From Rufibacter hautae (GTDB taxonomy: Bacteria > Bacteroidota > Bacteroidia > Cytophagales > Hymenobacteraceae): 64,000 nucleotides of DNA. Position numbers and translations under genes: made by a program. Every line of letters begins with the position of its first letter. Position 1 is the stretch's first letter. Under the pieces are notes generated by a model. It did not search any database. It was given only the letters and a program-made list of their open reading frames with translations, and was not told the DNA's origin. The DNA lies in assembly GCF_008271695.1 (NCBI RefSeq), contig NZ_VKKY01000001.1, forward strand, positions 1,048,589-1,112,588, given 5' to 3'. Below are positions 1 through 8,180 of the stretch, one piece after another.

Positions 1-66
1 AGCAGATCGGGCTTTTATAAGGAACGCTGACGCTGTTTTTGATGGCTGCTGATTCTCACGGGCAGG

Positions 67-570
67 TTAACGGACACTTTGCGCTACACTTGTTTCGATG
101 GGCTGCGACAACAGTTTTTTAAGAAACACTATCTGGCCTAAATGGTAGTGGGCATGCTCAACCACGCCCTGAATGTTGCGGTAGTAGCTTCCGTATTTCT
201 CCTCCACAAAGGTTTCCCACAGTTTGCATTCCGGCAACTGCTCCACCAGCAGGGCCAGGTCTTCGGCATCGGTCCAGGATTCCTGCAGCAATTTCCCCCA
301 AGCTTCGGGTGAGTCGATGGCCGGATGGTTGAAACTGTCGGTGTCCTTGGCGTTGAGCGATTCATCCCTTAATACCCGCAACACCGCCTTTACATAGTAG
401 TTGGTATGGTACACCAGGGCCGCAATGGTGTTGAGCGTAGAGATTTTGGCGGTAGCCTGTTGCCAGGTAAGGTCCGAAACGTTTTCCCGCATGGTGACGT
501 CCGTCCAGTTCTCCCCGAAATGAACTTCTCTCAGGTGCCTGGCCAATTGCTGTGGTAGATTCATGGGCAT
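67..570 (-). CDS. DinB-like (DUF1572-type) metal-binding protein
   Basis: A 167-residue, mostly helical protein with the layout of the DinB/YfiT four-helix-bundle superfamily. Three histidines sit where that fold holds its metal: H55 in YHTNYY, and H139 and H143 in the HAHYHLGQ motif near the C-terminus. Members act as thiol transferases or metal-dependent hydrolases, but the substrate cannot be read from the sequence. The protein has no signal peptide and should be cytoplasmic. It is a single minus-strand gene. A half-copy of the dispersed palindrome lies about 20 bases upstream of its ATG. The fold assignment is fairly safe; the biochemical role is not known. Confidence 0.8.
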   Translation of the reverse strand: MPMNLPQQLARHLREVHFGENWTDVTMRENVSDLTWQQATAKISTLNTIAALVYHTNYYVKAVLRVLRDESLNAKDTDSFNHPAIDSPEAWGKLLQESWTDAEDLALLVEQLPECKLWETFVEEKYGSYYRNIQGVVEHAHYHLGQIVFLKKLLSQPIETSVAQSVR

Positions 571-589
571 GAGGTTTTATTGAAGTTTA

Positions 590-608
590 CAGAAAATAGG
601 CAGAAAAC
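590..608 (-). repeat. Half-site of the dispersed palindrome
   Basis: One arm only (GAAAATAGGC then AAAAC on the plus strand), lying just upstream of the DinB-like gene start. It matches the arm of the full palindromes elsewhere in the window. Confidence 0.4.
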
Positions 609-690
609 ACTTGAACTGGACTTTTATTTCTGCTTAGCCTTACCCCCATACTTTTATCTAGGAATTTGCTTCAGGCTTGCAAGAATTAAA

Positions 691-2262
691 TCATTCACTT
701 TCACTAAAACGCACGGGCGGCTTGCGGTGCTTTGTGCCCTGCTCATACGAATACGTGAGCTTGATCAGCGTAGGCTCTGCAAACAGATCGCCCAGGAACT
801 GCAGGCCGGCCGGCAGGTTGCCATAGGTATAGCCCATGGGTACCGTAAAGGCGGGTAAGCCGGTGTGCGGCGCAATGATCTGGCTATTGTCGCCCTTGTA
901 GCCCTTGAAATCGCCTACTTTCGCGGGCGGGTGGTTCCAGGTTGGATAAATAACCGCATCCAGCCGGTGCTTTTTCATGGCCCCGGTCACAGCCTCCCGG
1001 AAAGCGATGCGGCGGGTATCGTGGTAGGCATCGCCGCAAGTGGTGGCATTAGCAGCCGGTGCGGTCGTCTGGCTCAGTTCGTACTCTAAGTTTTCTTTGA
1101 TGTAGGCCGAGTACTTGCCCGAGGCTGCTACTTCCTGCAAATTCTTCACCGGCGCCTTGGGTCCCAGAGAGGCCAGGTACTGGTTTATATCGTGCTGAAA
1201 AACGGAACACCACTGATCCTCGCTTACCTCCGCAAAATTCGGGACTTCAAAAGGATCCACGATCTCGGCACCCAGGCGTTTGAGGTCTGCAATGGCTTTT
1301 TCAAACAGGGCTTTTACCTGTGGGTCGGGGTTTTTGTCACTCAATATCCGCAGCACGCCAATACGGGCGCCTTTGAGGCCGTTCTTATCCAGGAATTGGC
1401 GGTAGTTGGCCGGTACCTTGCCCCGGCTGTGTTCGGTTAGTGGATCAGCTGGGTCGTGACCCGCAATTACCTCCAATATACGGGTAGCGTCTTCTACCGT
1501 CCGGGCCATGGGACCGCCCACATCGTTGCGCAGATACAGCGGCGCGATGCCCGCACGGCTGGTAAGCCCCAACGTGGAGCGGAAGCCCACCAGAGCATTG
1601 TGCGAAGAAGGACCACGAATGGAGTTGCCAGTATCAGAACCCAAACCCACGCTGCCCAGGTTGGCAGCCACCGCCGCAGCCGTGCCGCCGCTGGATCCGG
1701 CCGGTACATGCCCTAGGTTGTATGGATTCAGTGTTTCGCCCGCAATGGAACTGATGGAGACCATGGGACTGAAGGCCCACTCGGCCATGTTGGATTTCGC
1801 CAGCACCAATGCGCCAGCCTCCTGCAGTACCCGCACCTGGTAGGCATCGGTCTCCGGCTCAAAGCCTTTCATGGCCAGCGAGCCCGCGGCGGTTTGCAGG
1901 CCCTTGGTATTGAAATTGTCTTTCACAATAAGCGGAATGCAGTGCAGCGGCCGCAGTTTTTTCGTTTTCCGGTATTCTGCATCCAGTTCCCGGGCCAGTT
2001 GAAGCGCCTTTGGATTGGTGAGAACTATGGAATTTAGTTTGGTAGGCTGGTCGTAGGTTTCGATCCGCTGCAGGTAGGTGGTCACCAATTGCTCACAGGA
2101 ACAGGTGCCTTTTTTGAAAGCCGTATGGATGTCGGCAATCGTCGCTTCCTCCACATTGAATTGCCCGCCCGCTTCGGTTCCCACCTCACCCGGTCGGGTA
2201 CAGGAGCTAAACAGGGCCACTAAAACCAAGAAGCTAAGTACCCTGGAGAAGTAAAGTCGCAT
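691..2262 (-). CDS. Amidase signature family protein, predicted lipoprotein
   Basis: A 523-residue amidase-signature enzyme. The Ser-cisSer-Lys machinery is visible: K114 in LIVKDNF, S190 in AGSSGG and the nucleophile S214 in [10 protein letters not shown] (usual form DTGGSIR). The fold hydrolyses amides; GatA, fatty-acid amide hydrolase and peptide amidases belong to it, and this sequence alone does not give the substrate. The N-terminus is hydrophobic and ends in a lipobox-like LFSSC (C21), so the enzyme is probably an exported lipoprotein and not a GatA subunit, which would be cytoplasmic and have GatB/C partners. Such envelope amidases are common in Bacteroidota. It is monocistronic, with a hairpin 28 bases upstream of its start. 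Confidence 0.88.
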   Translation of the reverse strand: MRLYFSRVLSFLVLVALFSSCTRPGEVGTEAGGQFNVEEATIADIHTAFKKGTCSCEQLVTTYLQRIETYDQPTKLNSIVLTNPKALQLARELDAEYRKTKKLRPLHCIPLIVKDNFNTKGLQTAAGSLAMKGFEPETDAYQVRVLQEAGALVLAKSNMAEWAFSPMVSISSIAGETLNPYNLGHVPAGSSGGTAAAVAANLGSVGLGSDTGNSIRGPSSHNALVGFRSTLGLTSRAGIAPLYLRNDVGGPMARTVEDATRILEVIAGHDPADPLTEHSRGKVPANYRQFLDKNGLKGARIGVLRILSDKNPDPQVKALFEKAIADLKRLGAEIVDPFEVPNFAEVSEDQWCSVFQHDINQYLASLGPKAPVKNLQEVAASGKYSAYIKENLEYELSQTTAPAANATTCGDAYHDTRRIAFREAVTGAMKKHRLDAVIYPTWNHPPAKVGDFKGYKGDNSQIIAPHTGLPAFTVPMGYTYGNLPAGLQFLGDLFAEPTLIKLTYSYEQGTKHRKPPVRFSESE

Positions 2263-2290
2263 AAGTATTATTTAAAATGAGTGACAGCCT

Positions 2291-2310
2291 GTAACGCAGC
2301 ACTGCGTTAC
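2291..2310. other. Near-perfect 20-base palindrome
   Basis: Nine-base arms GTAACGCAG and CTGCGTTAC separated by CA. It lies between the end of the DUF1080 gene and the start of the amidase gene. It could be a terminator stem (no T-run follows) or an operator for the amidase gene. Confidence 0.5.
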
Positions 2311-2391
2311 CACCATCTTGTCGTTAGTTTTTATTCCATGGCGTTCAAGCACCATAAAGCCCGTAGGTGAATCAAGCCCTGGCTAAAAGTG

Positions 2392-3669
2392 CTACCATTT
2401 GGGAATGTAAAGGTCTTTATAAGAAAGATTCGCCTCTTTGAGGACCTTCATCACATACATTGATTTTTGCATGTTTGAAGCAGGTACTAGTCCTGCGAAG
2501 GTGAATTTACAGCCTTTGGCCTTCGCCATCTTTATGATTTCCACCGACGGGCTCTTGCTTACATTGTCAATCTCAATGGCAATGTTGTTTTGTTTTGCCA
2601 GGTCCAACAGTTCTGCGGCTGTAGCGGTGGTAAGGGTTCTGCCCTTGTCAGACCAGATATTGATTTTCTTCCCTTTCAGCAATGCCTGCGCCGTCTTTAC
2701 ATCAGTGCTTTCACCCACAATATAGTCTGCGGCGGATGCCTTGGCCATTGCCTGGTTTGTAGCCGTCACTTTTATACCGGTAAAAAGGGGAAGATTTTTA
2801 CCTGTGGCAAGTTCTTTAGCAGCGGCAGGACTTTTTACCATAGAAACATTGATGCCCGTGGTATAGAAGTAGTCTGCAAGTTCTTTTGCGGATAAGGTAG
2901 TCTTTGGATTCAAGTCAATAAAAGCAAACTGACGGCCCTGCAGCACAACGAGGCTGTCATGCCAAGCACCCAACACTGGAGCAACCGCGTTAGAACGGGC
3001 ATCATCTGGCAAGCGGCGCACCCTGAAACTTTTGTACTGCATCTTGCTCAGCGTATCATGCCCCTGCAGGCAGAACGTTCCTTTTCCAAGTCGTGGAACG
3101 GTCTTAAATGTTTTCTCGGGCTGCAGGTAGTCCACCGTTTTCAAGCCATTGAGCCAAACCTGCACCCGGTTGCTTTCTACCCGGGCTTTTATCGTCATCC
3201 ATTCCCCATCCTGGCCAAACGTTTTGTATAGATTCCGCACCCCGTAAAGGCTAGCCGTTTTTTTGAGTTCTACATAGTCCCCTTCTCCTATATGAGTATT
3301 GTTCACTTGTATTTCCAGACCGCTATTGGGCCAGCCTGTTTCCTGGTACTTGGTATGAAAATAGATGCCTGTATTAGCTAGCTTGAAAGTTTTCACCTGC
3401 ACTTCCAGTTCAAAATTTTTGAAACCGTCTTTCAGGTGTTCTCCTTCATAAAACAGATGGGAACGTTTTCCGTCGGCTTGGAAAAGACCGTCCGTTACTG
3501 ACCAGGTAGCAGGATTCTCGGTGGCTTTCCATCCGGTTAAGTCTTTCCCATTGATAAGTTCCACCCAGCCGTTCTCATCTGAGAGGTTAGAGACTGTTTT
3601 ATCATCAGCAGGTTTGAAAGCAAGAATAGCCAAGGCAAGCAGGCTCAGCAGCGCAAATATATTTTTCAT
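2392..3669 (-). CDS. DUF1080 (3-keto-disaccharide hydrolase-type) secreted protein
   Basis: A 425-residue protein with a cleavable signal peptide at residues 1-20. Residues about 35-220 match the DUF1080/LamG-like beta-sandwich: LINGKDLTGW near the start, then GIYFHT, GLEIQVNN and a closing FRVRRL. The domain is known as 3-keto-disaccharide hydrolase and is common in sugar-degrading Bacteroidota, with activity probably in the periplasm. Residues 225-425 form a second part I do not recognise, rich in alternating alpha/beta segments (IAIEIDNVSKSPSVEIIKMA), which could be a degenerate TIM-barrel. The gene lies immediately downstream of the AT-rich cassette island but has less AT-rich codon use, so it is probably the native flank. 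Confidence 0.75.
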   Translation of the reverse strand: MKNIFALLSLLALAILAFKPADDKTVSNLSDENGWVELINGKDLTGWKATENPATWSVTDGLFQADGKRSHLFYEGEHLKDGFKNFELEVQVKTFKLANTGIYFHTKYQETGWPNSGLEIQVNNTHIGEGDYVELKKTASLYGVRNLYKTFGQDGEWMTIKARVESNRVQVWLNGLKTVDYLQPEKTFKTVPRLGKGTFCLQGHDTLSKMQYKSFRVRRLPDDARSNAVAPVLGAWHDSLVVLQGRQFAFIDLNPKTTLSAKELADYFYTTGINVSMVKSPAAAKELATGKNLPLFTGIKVTATNQAMAKASAADYIVGESTDVKTAQALLKGKKINIWSDKGRTLTTATAAELLDLAKQNNIAIEIDNVSKSPSVEIIKMAKAKGCKFTFAGLVPASNMQKSMYVMKVLKEANLSYKDLYIPKW

Positions 3670-3707
3670 TAATCTTTATTTAGCTAGAAACTGAATTACC
3701 TGATCAG

Positions 3708-3763
3708 GGTTAGGCTAAGCGATAGGCGAGAACGTTGGCTGAGGCTGACGTTTAGCTGTGTTG
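3708..3763 (-). repeat. attC-like site A (decayed), downstream end of array
   Basis: In gene direction it has AACACAGC then TAAACGTCAGCCT and CGCTTAGCC. The left half closely matches the site at 8108-8176, but the final GTT is lost. It follows the 106-codon gene and marks the boundary with the DUF1080 gene. Confidence 0.5.
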
Positions 3764-3809
3764 ATGTAGTTTCTCTTTTTTATTTTTTTATTCAAATTCA
3801 ACCACACTT

Positions 3810-4130
3810 TCAAATCAAGTCTTGTAAGGGTGGTGGATTGTATAGAGTAACTTCCCAATCTTCAAATGGAGGCTCAACCTTATAAGAAGAATCACAATAA
3901 GAGCGGATATACTGAGTTGCTCTTTTTTCAGCATATTTGGCATTCAGAACATTTCCATCCTCGTCCAACTCAATAACATTGGTGTAAATGGCAAAGGCTT
4001 GCTCAATGGCACTTGGTTCTTCTCCATATAGTTCAAGGTAGTTTATGCCCTTAAGCATATTATGGCTTCCACTTGCCATGAAGTAAGCAAATGTTCTTAA
4101 AGCGCCACTGAAGGAATTGCTTAATCTCAT
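3810..4130 (-). CDS. Hypothetical cassette protein (106 aa)
   Basis: A short protein with no signal peptide, membrane segment or recognised motif. The N-terminus reads MRLSNSFSGALRTFAYFMASG. An amphipathic middle section (AIEQAFAIYTNVIELDEDGN) and a proline-rich end (YNPPPLQ) follow. It is the last gene of the cassette-like array, transcribed like its six neighbours and flanked by inverted repeats on both sides. Base composition is AT-rich. I do not recognise a function. Support for it being real comes from its position as one gene between two sites and its use of nearly the full inter-site distance. Confidence 0.6.
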   Translation of the reverse strand: MRLSNSFSGALRTFAYFMASGSHNMLKGINYLELYGEEPSAIEQAFAIYTNVIELDEDGNVLNAKYAEKRATQYIRSYCDSSYKVEPPFEDWEVTLYNPPPLQDLI

Positions 4131-4162
4131 TTTCTGAAATTCATTTTTATTATTTCACATTA

Positions 4163-4237
4163 CTACCAAGGGCCTCGTGTAAACAGCGTGCAAGGCCATC
4201 CGGGCGAAGTATGCTGTTTACACGAGGCCCTTGGTAG
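4163..4237. repeat. Inter-cassette inverted repeat B: perfect 25-base arms, 25-base loop
   Basis: Arms at 4163-4187 and 4213-4237 are exact reverse complements. The inner part (GTAAACAGC ... GCTGTTTAC around a GGCC-containing loop) has the same plan as the other array sites, but the outer parts are perfectly paired and AAC/GTT ends are absent. It could also act as a strong hairpin terminator. Confidence 0.75.
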
Positions 4238-4247
4238 AAGTGTTTTT

Positions 4248-4640
4248 TTACTTTACAGTTCTACTTATCCATCTGTCGCTTGGCCCTTCTCCCTCATAAT
4301 AGACCAGATTTGCGTCTCCAAACACAACTAAGGTTCCAAAGCCATGCCCGATGGATTCTCTTAAAGCTAATTCTACATTCATTCTTCTCGCGTCAATTTC
4401 TCCGTTCTCAGAAATGACGTAACAGTCAGTCGGATTACCAAGGTTCTTAAGTTTCTCCTCAAGTACTTTCCACTCATTCTTTTTGATTTCTTCAAAGTCC
4501 TTGAGTTGGGAACTAAAGTGGGCTAATGCGTTGGTGAATTTACTTCTGGTTTTTTCAGCCTGAATAAGTGTTAAATACCGTTCCTGCTTTCTATCAACGA
4601 TAAATCGCTTAATGACTTTTGCTTCTAATTCCGCGTCCAT
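4248..4640 (-). CDS. Hypothetical cassette protein (130 aa)
   Basis: A 130-residue, charged, probably cytoplasmic protein. Residues about 10-65 are helix-prone with many Lys and Glu (KVIKRFIVDRKQERYL, DFEEIKKNEWKVLEEKLK), followed by a beta-rich half (CYVISENGEIDARRM, FGTLVVFGDANLVYYEGE). The second half has the feel of a small immunity or stress-type protein, but I recognise no family. The ATG lies 18 bases from attC-like site C and the stop 11 bases from inverted repeat B, the tight packing expected of a cassette. The gene is AT-rich. Confidence 0.65.
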   Translation of the reverse strand: MDAELEAKVIKRFIVDRKQERYLTLIQAEKTRSKFTNALAHFSSQLKDFEEIKKNEWKVLEEKLKNLGNPTDCYVISENGEIDARRMNVELALRESIGHGFGTLVVFGDANLVYYEGEGPSDRWISRTVK

Positions 4641-4657
4641 TCATCTTTAACATTACT

Positions 4658-4723
4658 GGCAACGATTAGTGTGAAAGTCGTGCTAGACCGTTGGCTAAAG
4701 CATGATTTTCACATAGTGTTAAC
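4658..4723 (-). repeat. attC-like site C
   Basis: In gene direction it opens with GTTAAC and closes with CGTTGCC. Between them TGTGAAAATCATGC pairs imperfectly with GCACGACTTTCACA (12 of 14 positions). Length and AAC...GTT ends fit attC. The last ~20 codons of the upstream gene lie inside it. Confidence 0.65.
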
Positions 4724-5682
4724 ACCTGTTGTTTCTTCTTTTCGCATCTTGCCTTAATTACACTTAAAAGTCTGTTTTGAAAATCTGACAAGATTATATC
4801 ACCCCAAAATTTACCGTAAAAATTTATTGTTGATGTTAATCTATAACTTGATAAAAGTGTCAGTTTTACTTGACCATTATTCAATTCTGTTAATTTGTAT
4901 GTTGCGTCAACGAATGTAAAATAATTACCGTTTAGAACATGTTGGTCAAATACTTTTTGCCTTACAGTCTTTGGATCAATTTCAATATCAAACGAAACTT
5001 TTTTAAAATCTTCATATTCTGTTATTGTTTCAATAAACTTTAATCCGCCTTCAAATTTTCCAATTCTCTGACCATCAATTTCTTTCTTTTCAACTGTTGC
5101 ACTTATTGGCCTTGGAATACCCACAGAATTAAAGAAACCAGAGTTGTATTCACCTTTCTTGATAGTTTTCACTTCAACTATATTATCCCAAATTACTTCT
5201 GGTTTTGATAAAATAACAACTTCGCTTATGGTGCTGTATGTTTCCGATGGGGTTTTTATGTAATTTTCTATTGGGGCAAAAAGAAAGGGCACTAAAACCA
5301 AAGTCAATAGCTTTCCTTTGCTTTTATGGTTGTTAATTTGAACAAGCCGGAAAAGCAATGCACCAATAGTCCCGAGGATAAAAAATGGTCCAGCAAGAAC
5401 CAGCAAACAAATAAAATCTTCTAATCCGATAAGGAACATTGTCAAAAAGAAAGTGGAAACAGTCAACCAAGGAATGAAGATGATATTCCGATAAGATTTC
5501 AGTTTGTCTGTGTCTGCAAACATCAATGGTATAATGCCCAAAATTGTTGGAATTATAAACAAATATGTCACCGAAGCTAAAGTTGCTTTATATCCAAATA
5601 CCAAACGTGTTATAAGTCCGTATGCGATACCGATTACAATTCCAATTATTAAAAGCCCATATTTATGTTTTAGTCGTGTCAT
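4666..5682 (-). CDS. Hypothetical membrane protein with SRPBCC-like C-terminal half
   Basis: The likely start is the internal ATG at 5682 (MTRLKHKYG), giving 338 residues; a longer frame from 5763 would be translated out of the preceding attC-like site. Four or five hydrophobic segments fill residues 9-135 (LLIIGIVIGIAYGLI, YLFIIPTILGIIPLM, FIPWLTVSTFFLTMFLI, LLVLAGPFFILGTIGALLF). The remainder resembles a START/SRPBCC ligand-binding fold: SETYSTISEVVILSKPEVIW, then beta strands and a final long helix. The last residues (about 20) are encoded by attC-like site C, so the original stop may have been lost or the cassette may normally end within its site. Strongly AT-rich. The function is unknown. 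Confidence 0.65.
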   Translation of the reverse strand: MTRLKHKYGLLIIGIVIGIAYGLITRLVFGYKATLASVTYLFIIPTILGIIPLMFADTDKLKSYRNIIFIPWLTVSTFFLTMFLIGLEDFICLLVLAGPFFILGTIGALLFRLVQINNHKSKGKLLTLVLVPFLFAPIENYIKTPSETYSTISEVVILSKPEVIWDNIVEVKTIKKGEYNSGFFNSVGIPRPISATVEKKEIDGQRIGKFEGGLKFIETITEYEDFKKVSFDIEIDPKTVRQKVFDQHVLNGNYFTFVDATYKLTELNNGQVKLTLLSSYRLTSTINFYGKFWGDIILSDFQNRLLSVIKARCEKKKQQVLTLCENHALANGLARLSH

Positions 5683-5694
5683 ATTATAATCTGT

Positions 5695-5761
5695 GCCAAC
5701 GGCTAGTATAAACAACGTGCTAGGCGGTCGGTTGTAGCATGATGTTTTTACTTTGTTAGCC
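5695..5761 (-). repeat. attC-like site D
   Basis: In gene direction it opens with GGCTAAC and closes with CCGTTGGC. The inner arms AAACATCATGCTA and TAGCACGTTGTTT pair imperfectly. It ends 12 bases before the ATG of the membrane-protein gene. Confidence 0.65.
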
Positions 5762-5772
5762 AATGCTGTTTT

Positions 5773-6213
5773 TTATACTTCTATAAATACTAATTCTTTA
5801 GTTGCCTCTAAAGTTAATATGACTTTTTTATTTAATATTTTGGCCACGGACTTCATATACCCGACTATTGCTTGATGGTCTTCCAATGATTGGACTTCTC
5901 TCGGAGAGATGTCGCTTTCCATTTCAGGTTCCCAAAACAAGATACAGTTGATATATATGTTGCCGAATATTATTGAGGCCTTATTTACTTCTTTGAAATC
6001 GGCAGGATTAGTAAAATACAGTAACAAATCATCAACATTTATTCTGTCTTCCGTTTTCAGTGTCCGTCCGTTGAAGAATTGAACTGTATAGTTTTCGTTA
6101 ACATAGTTAGCCCAGCGCCTCCAATCTTCCTTGTCGGTGTCAAAGACGTAGATGTCACGTAAGGAGCCATCTACAAAATAGATTTCCTCCTTTAACGTCT
6201 CCCAATTTTCCAT
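5773..6213 (-). CDS. Hypothetical cassette protein (146 aa)
   Basis: A 146-residue soluble, acidic protein. Aromatic and Asp/Glu residues are frequent in the first half (DTDKEDWRRWANYVNENY), followed by an alternating hydrophobic stretch (IIFGNIYINCILFWEPEME) and a C-terminal helix-strand pair (MKSVAKILNKKVILTLEA). No catalytic motif, signal peptide or membrane span is visible. The fold may be a small alpha/beta immunity-like domain, but this is only an impression. It is flanked by attC-like sites E and D at 13 and 12 bases, and shares the AT-rich composition of the island. Confidence 0.65.
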   Translation of the reverse strand: MENWETLKEEIYFVDGSLRDIYVFDTDKEDWRRWANYVNENYTVQFFNGRTLKTEDRINVDDLLLYFTNPADFKEVNKASIIFGNIYINCILFWEPEMESDISPREVQSLEDHQAIVGYMKSVAKILNKKVILTLEATKELVFIEV

Positions 6214-6225
6214 TTTTTCAGTTTT

Positions 6226-6296
6226 GGCTAACTACTGGATAAACGGCGACGAGGCCGTCGGCCGATGCTGACGTTTACACGTTGCTAGGGTTAGTA
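6226..6296 (-). repeat. attC-like site E
   Basis: In gene direction it opens with ACTAACC and closes with AGTTAGCC. The core contains GTAAACGTCAGC, CGGCCGACGGCCTCG and GCCGTTTA, near-identical to the core of site G at 8108-8176. Confidence 0.7.
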
Positions 6297-6300
6297 GTTC

Positions 6301-6921
6301 TTAGTAAATTTCATCTTTTGGTAGTCTGAGCTTGGCCAATGCCAACATCTCTTGACCAATCCTTTTTATGGCAGGGCTCACTGAGTTTGAACTTACTTGA
6401 TGGTACTTGCCATTCATGTAGATTTCTAACTCCCAGATTGAGCCATCTAGAATCTCCTTTATGTCTGATTTTACCTCCCAAATCTTTAGCTGATTAGCCA
6501 ATGTCTTCAGGCTCTCAATCTCTTCCAATGAGATTCTGGTGTTTCTTTGCTCATATAGGTATGGTAGAGCCGAACTAGAGTAATCATTCAATTCGTCTAG
6601 ATATATTTTGGATACAGCGTACTGCTCCACATGATAAAGGGAATCTGTGGTTTTTGTATAAATCGGGAAGTTCTCAACTCTTAGTATGACTTCAGGGTGA
6701 AAGGCGCGAGACCAATTTAATCTGAAAACAACTCTATTAGTATCGGCTATTTTCCTTATGTCTTCTTCATGGCTTGTTCTAAGCCACTCTTCAAAGCGTT
6801 TCGAGCTCTCCAGAACATTTTCGTCTTTAGGAGTTTTATTGGGTGGATTGCCTTTTTCCGATGCCTTTGGGTGGCAACTAACAGCTAATAAAGTCAAAAA
6901 CAAAAGGAGGCTTTTATTCAT
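6301..6921 (-). CDS. Hypothetical lipoprotein (206 aa)
   Basis: The start is set at the internal ATG at 6921, because the sequence from there (MNKSLLLFLTLLAVSCHPK) is a textbook lipoprotein signal with lipobox LAVSC; the frame opens ten codons earlier. The mature protein is charged and hydrophilic, with a section of alternating beta-like segments (RVVFRLNWSRAFHPEVILRV) and a C-terminal part with IWELEIYMNGKYHQVSSN. No family recognised. It probably sits in the outer or inner membrane facing the periplasm. It is a cassette-type gene between sites F and E. AT-rich composition agrees with its neighbours. Confidence 0.7.
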   Translation of the reverse strand: MNKSLLLFLTLLAVSCHPKASEKGNPPNKTPKDENVLESSKRFEEWLRTSHEEDIRKIADTNRVVFRLNWSRAFHPEVILRVENFPIYTKTTDSLYHVEQYAVSKIYLDELNDYSSSALPYLYEQRNTRISLEEIESLKTLANQLKIWEVKSDIKEILDGSIWELEIYMNGKYHQVSSNSVSPAIKRIGQEMLALAKLRLPKDEIY

Positions 6922-6933
6922 ATTTTCTATTAA

Positions 6934-6986
6934 CTCTAACGGACTTGGCAATAGGGCGTTTTAATGCCCTTTAGGTGTTGTTACCG
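6934..6986 (-). repeat. attC-like site F (short)
   Basis: In gene direction it opens with CGGTAAC and closes with CCGTTAGAG. The central stem is AGGGC/GCCCT around ATTAAAAC. The stop codon of the upstream gene (6987-6989) abuts it directly. It is the shortest site in the array. Confidence 0.65.
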
Positions 6987-8087
6987 CTAGTGTTTATTGT
7001 TCCAATCTATTTTAATCATTTCTTTACCTTTTATTACTACCAGTGATACTTCTCTTTCACCCCCAGTACCATAATGGTCCAAATTTATCAGCACCTCTCC
7101 AGTGGAATATTTTTTAGTTATGGGGTTGTGTGTGTAAAGGTCAGAGTTGAAGAGGGGGTCGACGATAATAAAATCATTTCCTTTTATTTCAGCCAAAAAA
7201 GTCCTTTCCTGCCAATGGACTAAATACAAATCCTTTCCTTCCCAGTTGAATCGGGAAAACATCTGAATCCAATAGTAATCAAAAATTTTAACCGCGTGGT
7301 TTGAAGAATCGGCATACCCTAATGCTTCTACGGTTTTTCTTTTTCTTTTGAAGTCTTTTACATTTGGCAGTTCGGTCGGGTTAGGAACATGCTTCAGCTC
7401 TGTGCTCCCACCACCATGGCCTAATTTTGATAATACATTGAATCCTCCATTGGCTTCTGTAACGGTGTTTGCGCAGGTTGCTTCGGTAAAATAAGTTTCT
7501 TTAGTTCTTCGATTATAGAAGTATACTGTCCCGCCCCATTCGCCATTGCAGTCCCCATACACAATGTAATCATTGTTTTCGCAAAGGTGAGACTTTGAGT
7601 TTGCTTTTAAAGGTAGCCCTTTAGTTCTAACCCATTTGTCCATTGAATCTAGATGCCAGAACCTTCCTTTAGAGAGGCCATATAGCTTTTCATCAATTAG
7701 CCAGAAAGCTTTAAACTTATGCTTATTTAATGAAACCTCAAATTGAGTATTTCTTGAAAAGTCAGACAATCTAAGGCAGGTAAAGGAACCTGGTTCGAAC
7801 AAGGAAACAATATGCTCTTTGTAAATAACAGAGTATGATAACGGAAAGGACCCATCTGAATTTGGACTGCCTATAACAATGGATTTTGTCTTGAACCCTA
7901 AGGAAGAATCCGCTAAGTTGATGTTGAACTCTTTCCCTCTGTAAATTAGTGGTACGTGAATGCTGTCTTGATAAAAAGGGCCCACTCTAGGACCGAAGGA
8001 AACTATCAAAGAATCAAAGTCTTCCGTCTGCGCACAACAAAATATTGAGATTAGGAACAATAAAGGGATTGTGAGGATAGATTTCAT
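6987..8087 (-). CDS. Hypothetical exported protein (366 aa)
   Basis: A 366-residue protein with a signal peptide (MKSILTIPLLFLISIFCCA) that could be read by signal peptidase I or II (FCC). The mature part is rich in beta strands and aromatic residues, with short repeated phrases (FWHLDSMDKWVR, YFYNRRTKETYFTEA, YDYYWIQMFSRFNWEGKDLYLVHWQ) that suggest a beta-propeller or similar fold. No catalytic motif was recognised. It is the largest gene of the cassette island, flanked by sites G and F, with its stop touching site F. AT-rich. A function cannot be stated. Confidence 0.68.
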   Translation of the reverse strand: MKSILTIPLLFLISIFCCAQTEDFDSLIVSFGPRVGPFYQDSIHVPLIYRGKEFNINLADSSLGFKTKSIVIGSPNSDGSFPLSYSVIYKEHIVSLFEPGSFTCLRLSDFSRNTQFEVSLNKHKFKAFWLIDEKLYGLSKGRFWHLDSMDKWVRTKGLPLKANSKSHLCENNDYIVYGDCNGEWGGTVYFYNRRTKETYFTEATCANTVTEANGGFNVLSKLGHGGGSTELKHVPNPTELPNVKDFKRKRKTVEALGYADSSNHAVKIFDYYWIQMFSRFNWEGKDLYLVHWQERTFLAEIKGNDFIIVDPLFNSDLYTHNPITKKYSTGEVLINLDHYGTGGEREVSLVVIKGKEMIKIDWNNKH

Positions 8088-8107
8088 TCTTAATTTTTAC
8101 ACATTTG

Positions 8108-8176
8108 CGGTAACGTACTAGGCTAAACGGCGGGTGAGGCCATCGGCCGAAGGTTGACGTTTAGGTGTTGTTATCT
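8108..8176 (-). repeat. attC-like site G
   Basis: In gene direction it opens with GATAAC and closes with ACGTTACCG. CCTAAACGTC pairs with GCCGTTTAGC, and the centre holds CGGCCGATGGCC. It is the best-formed site of the array and the reference for comparing the others. Confidence 0.72.
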
Positions 8177-8180
8177 GGAG

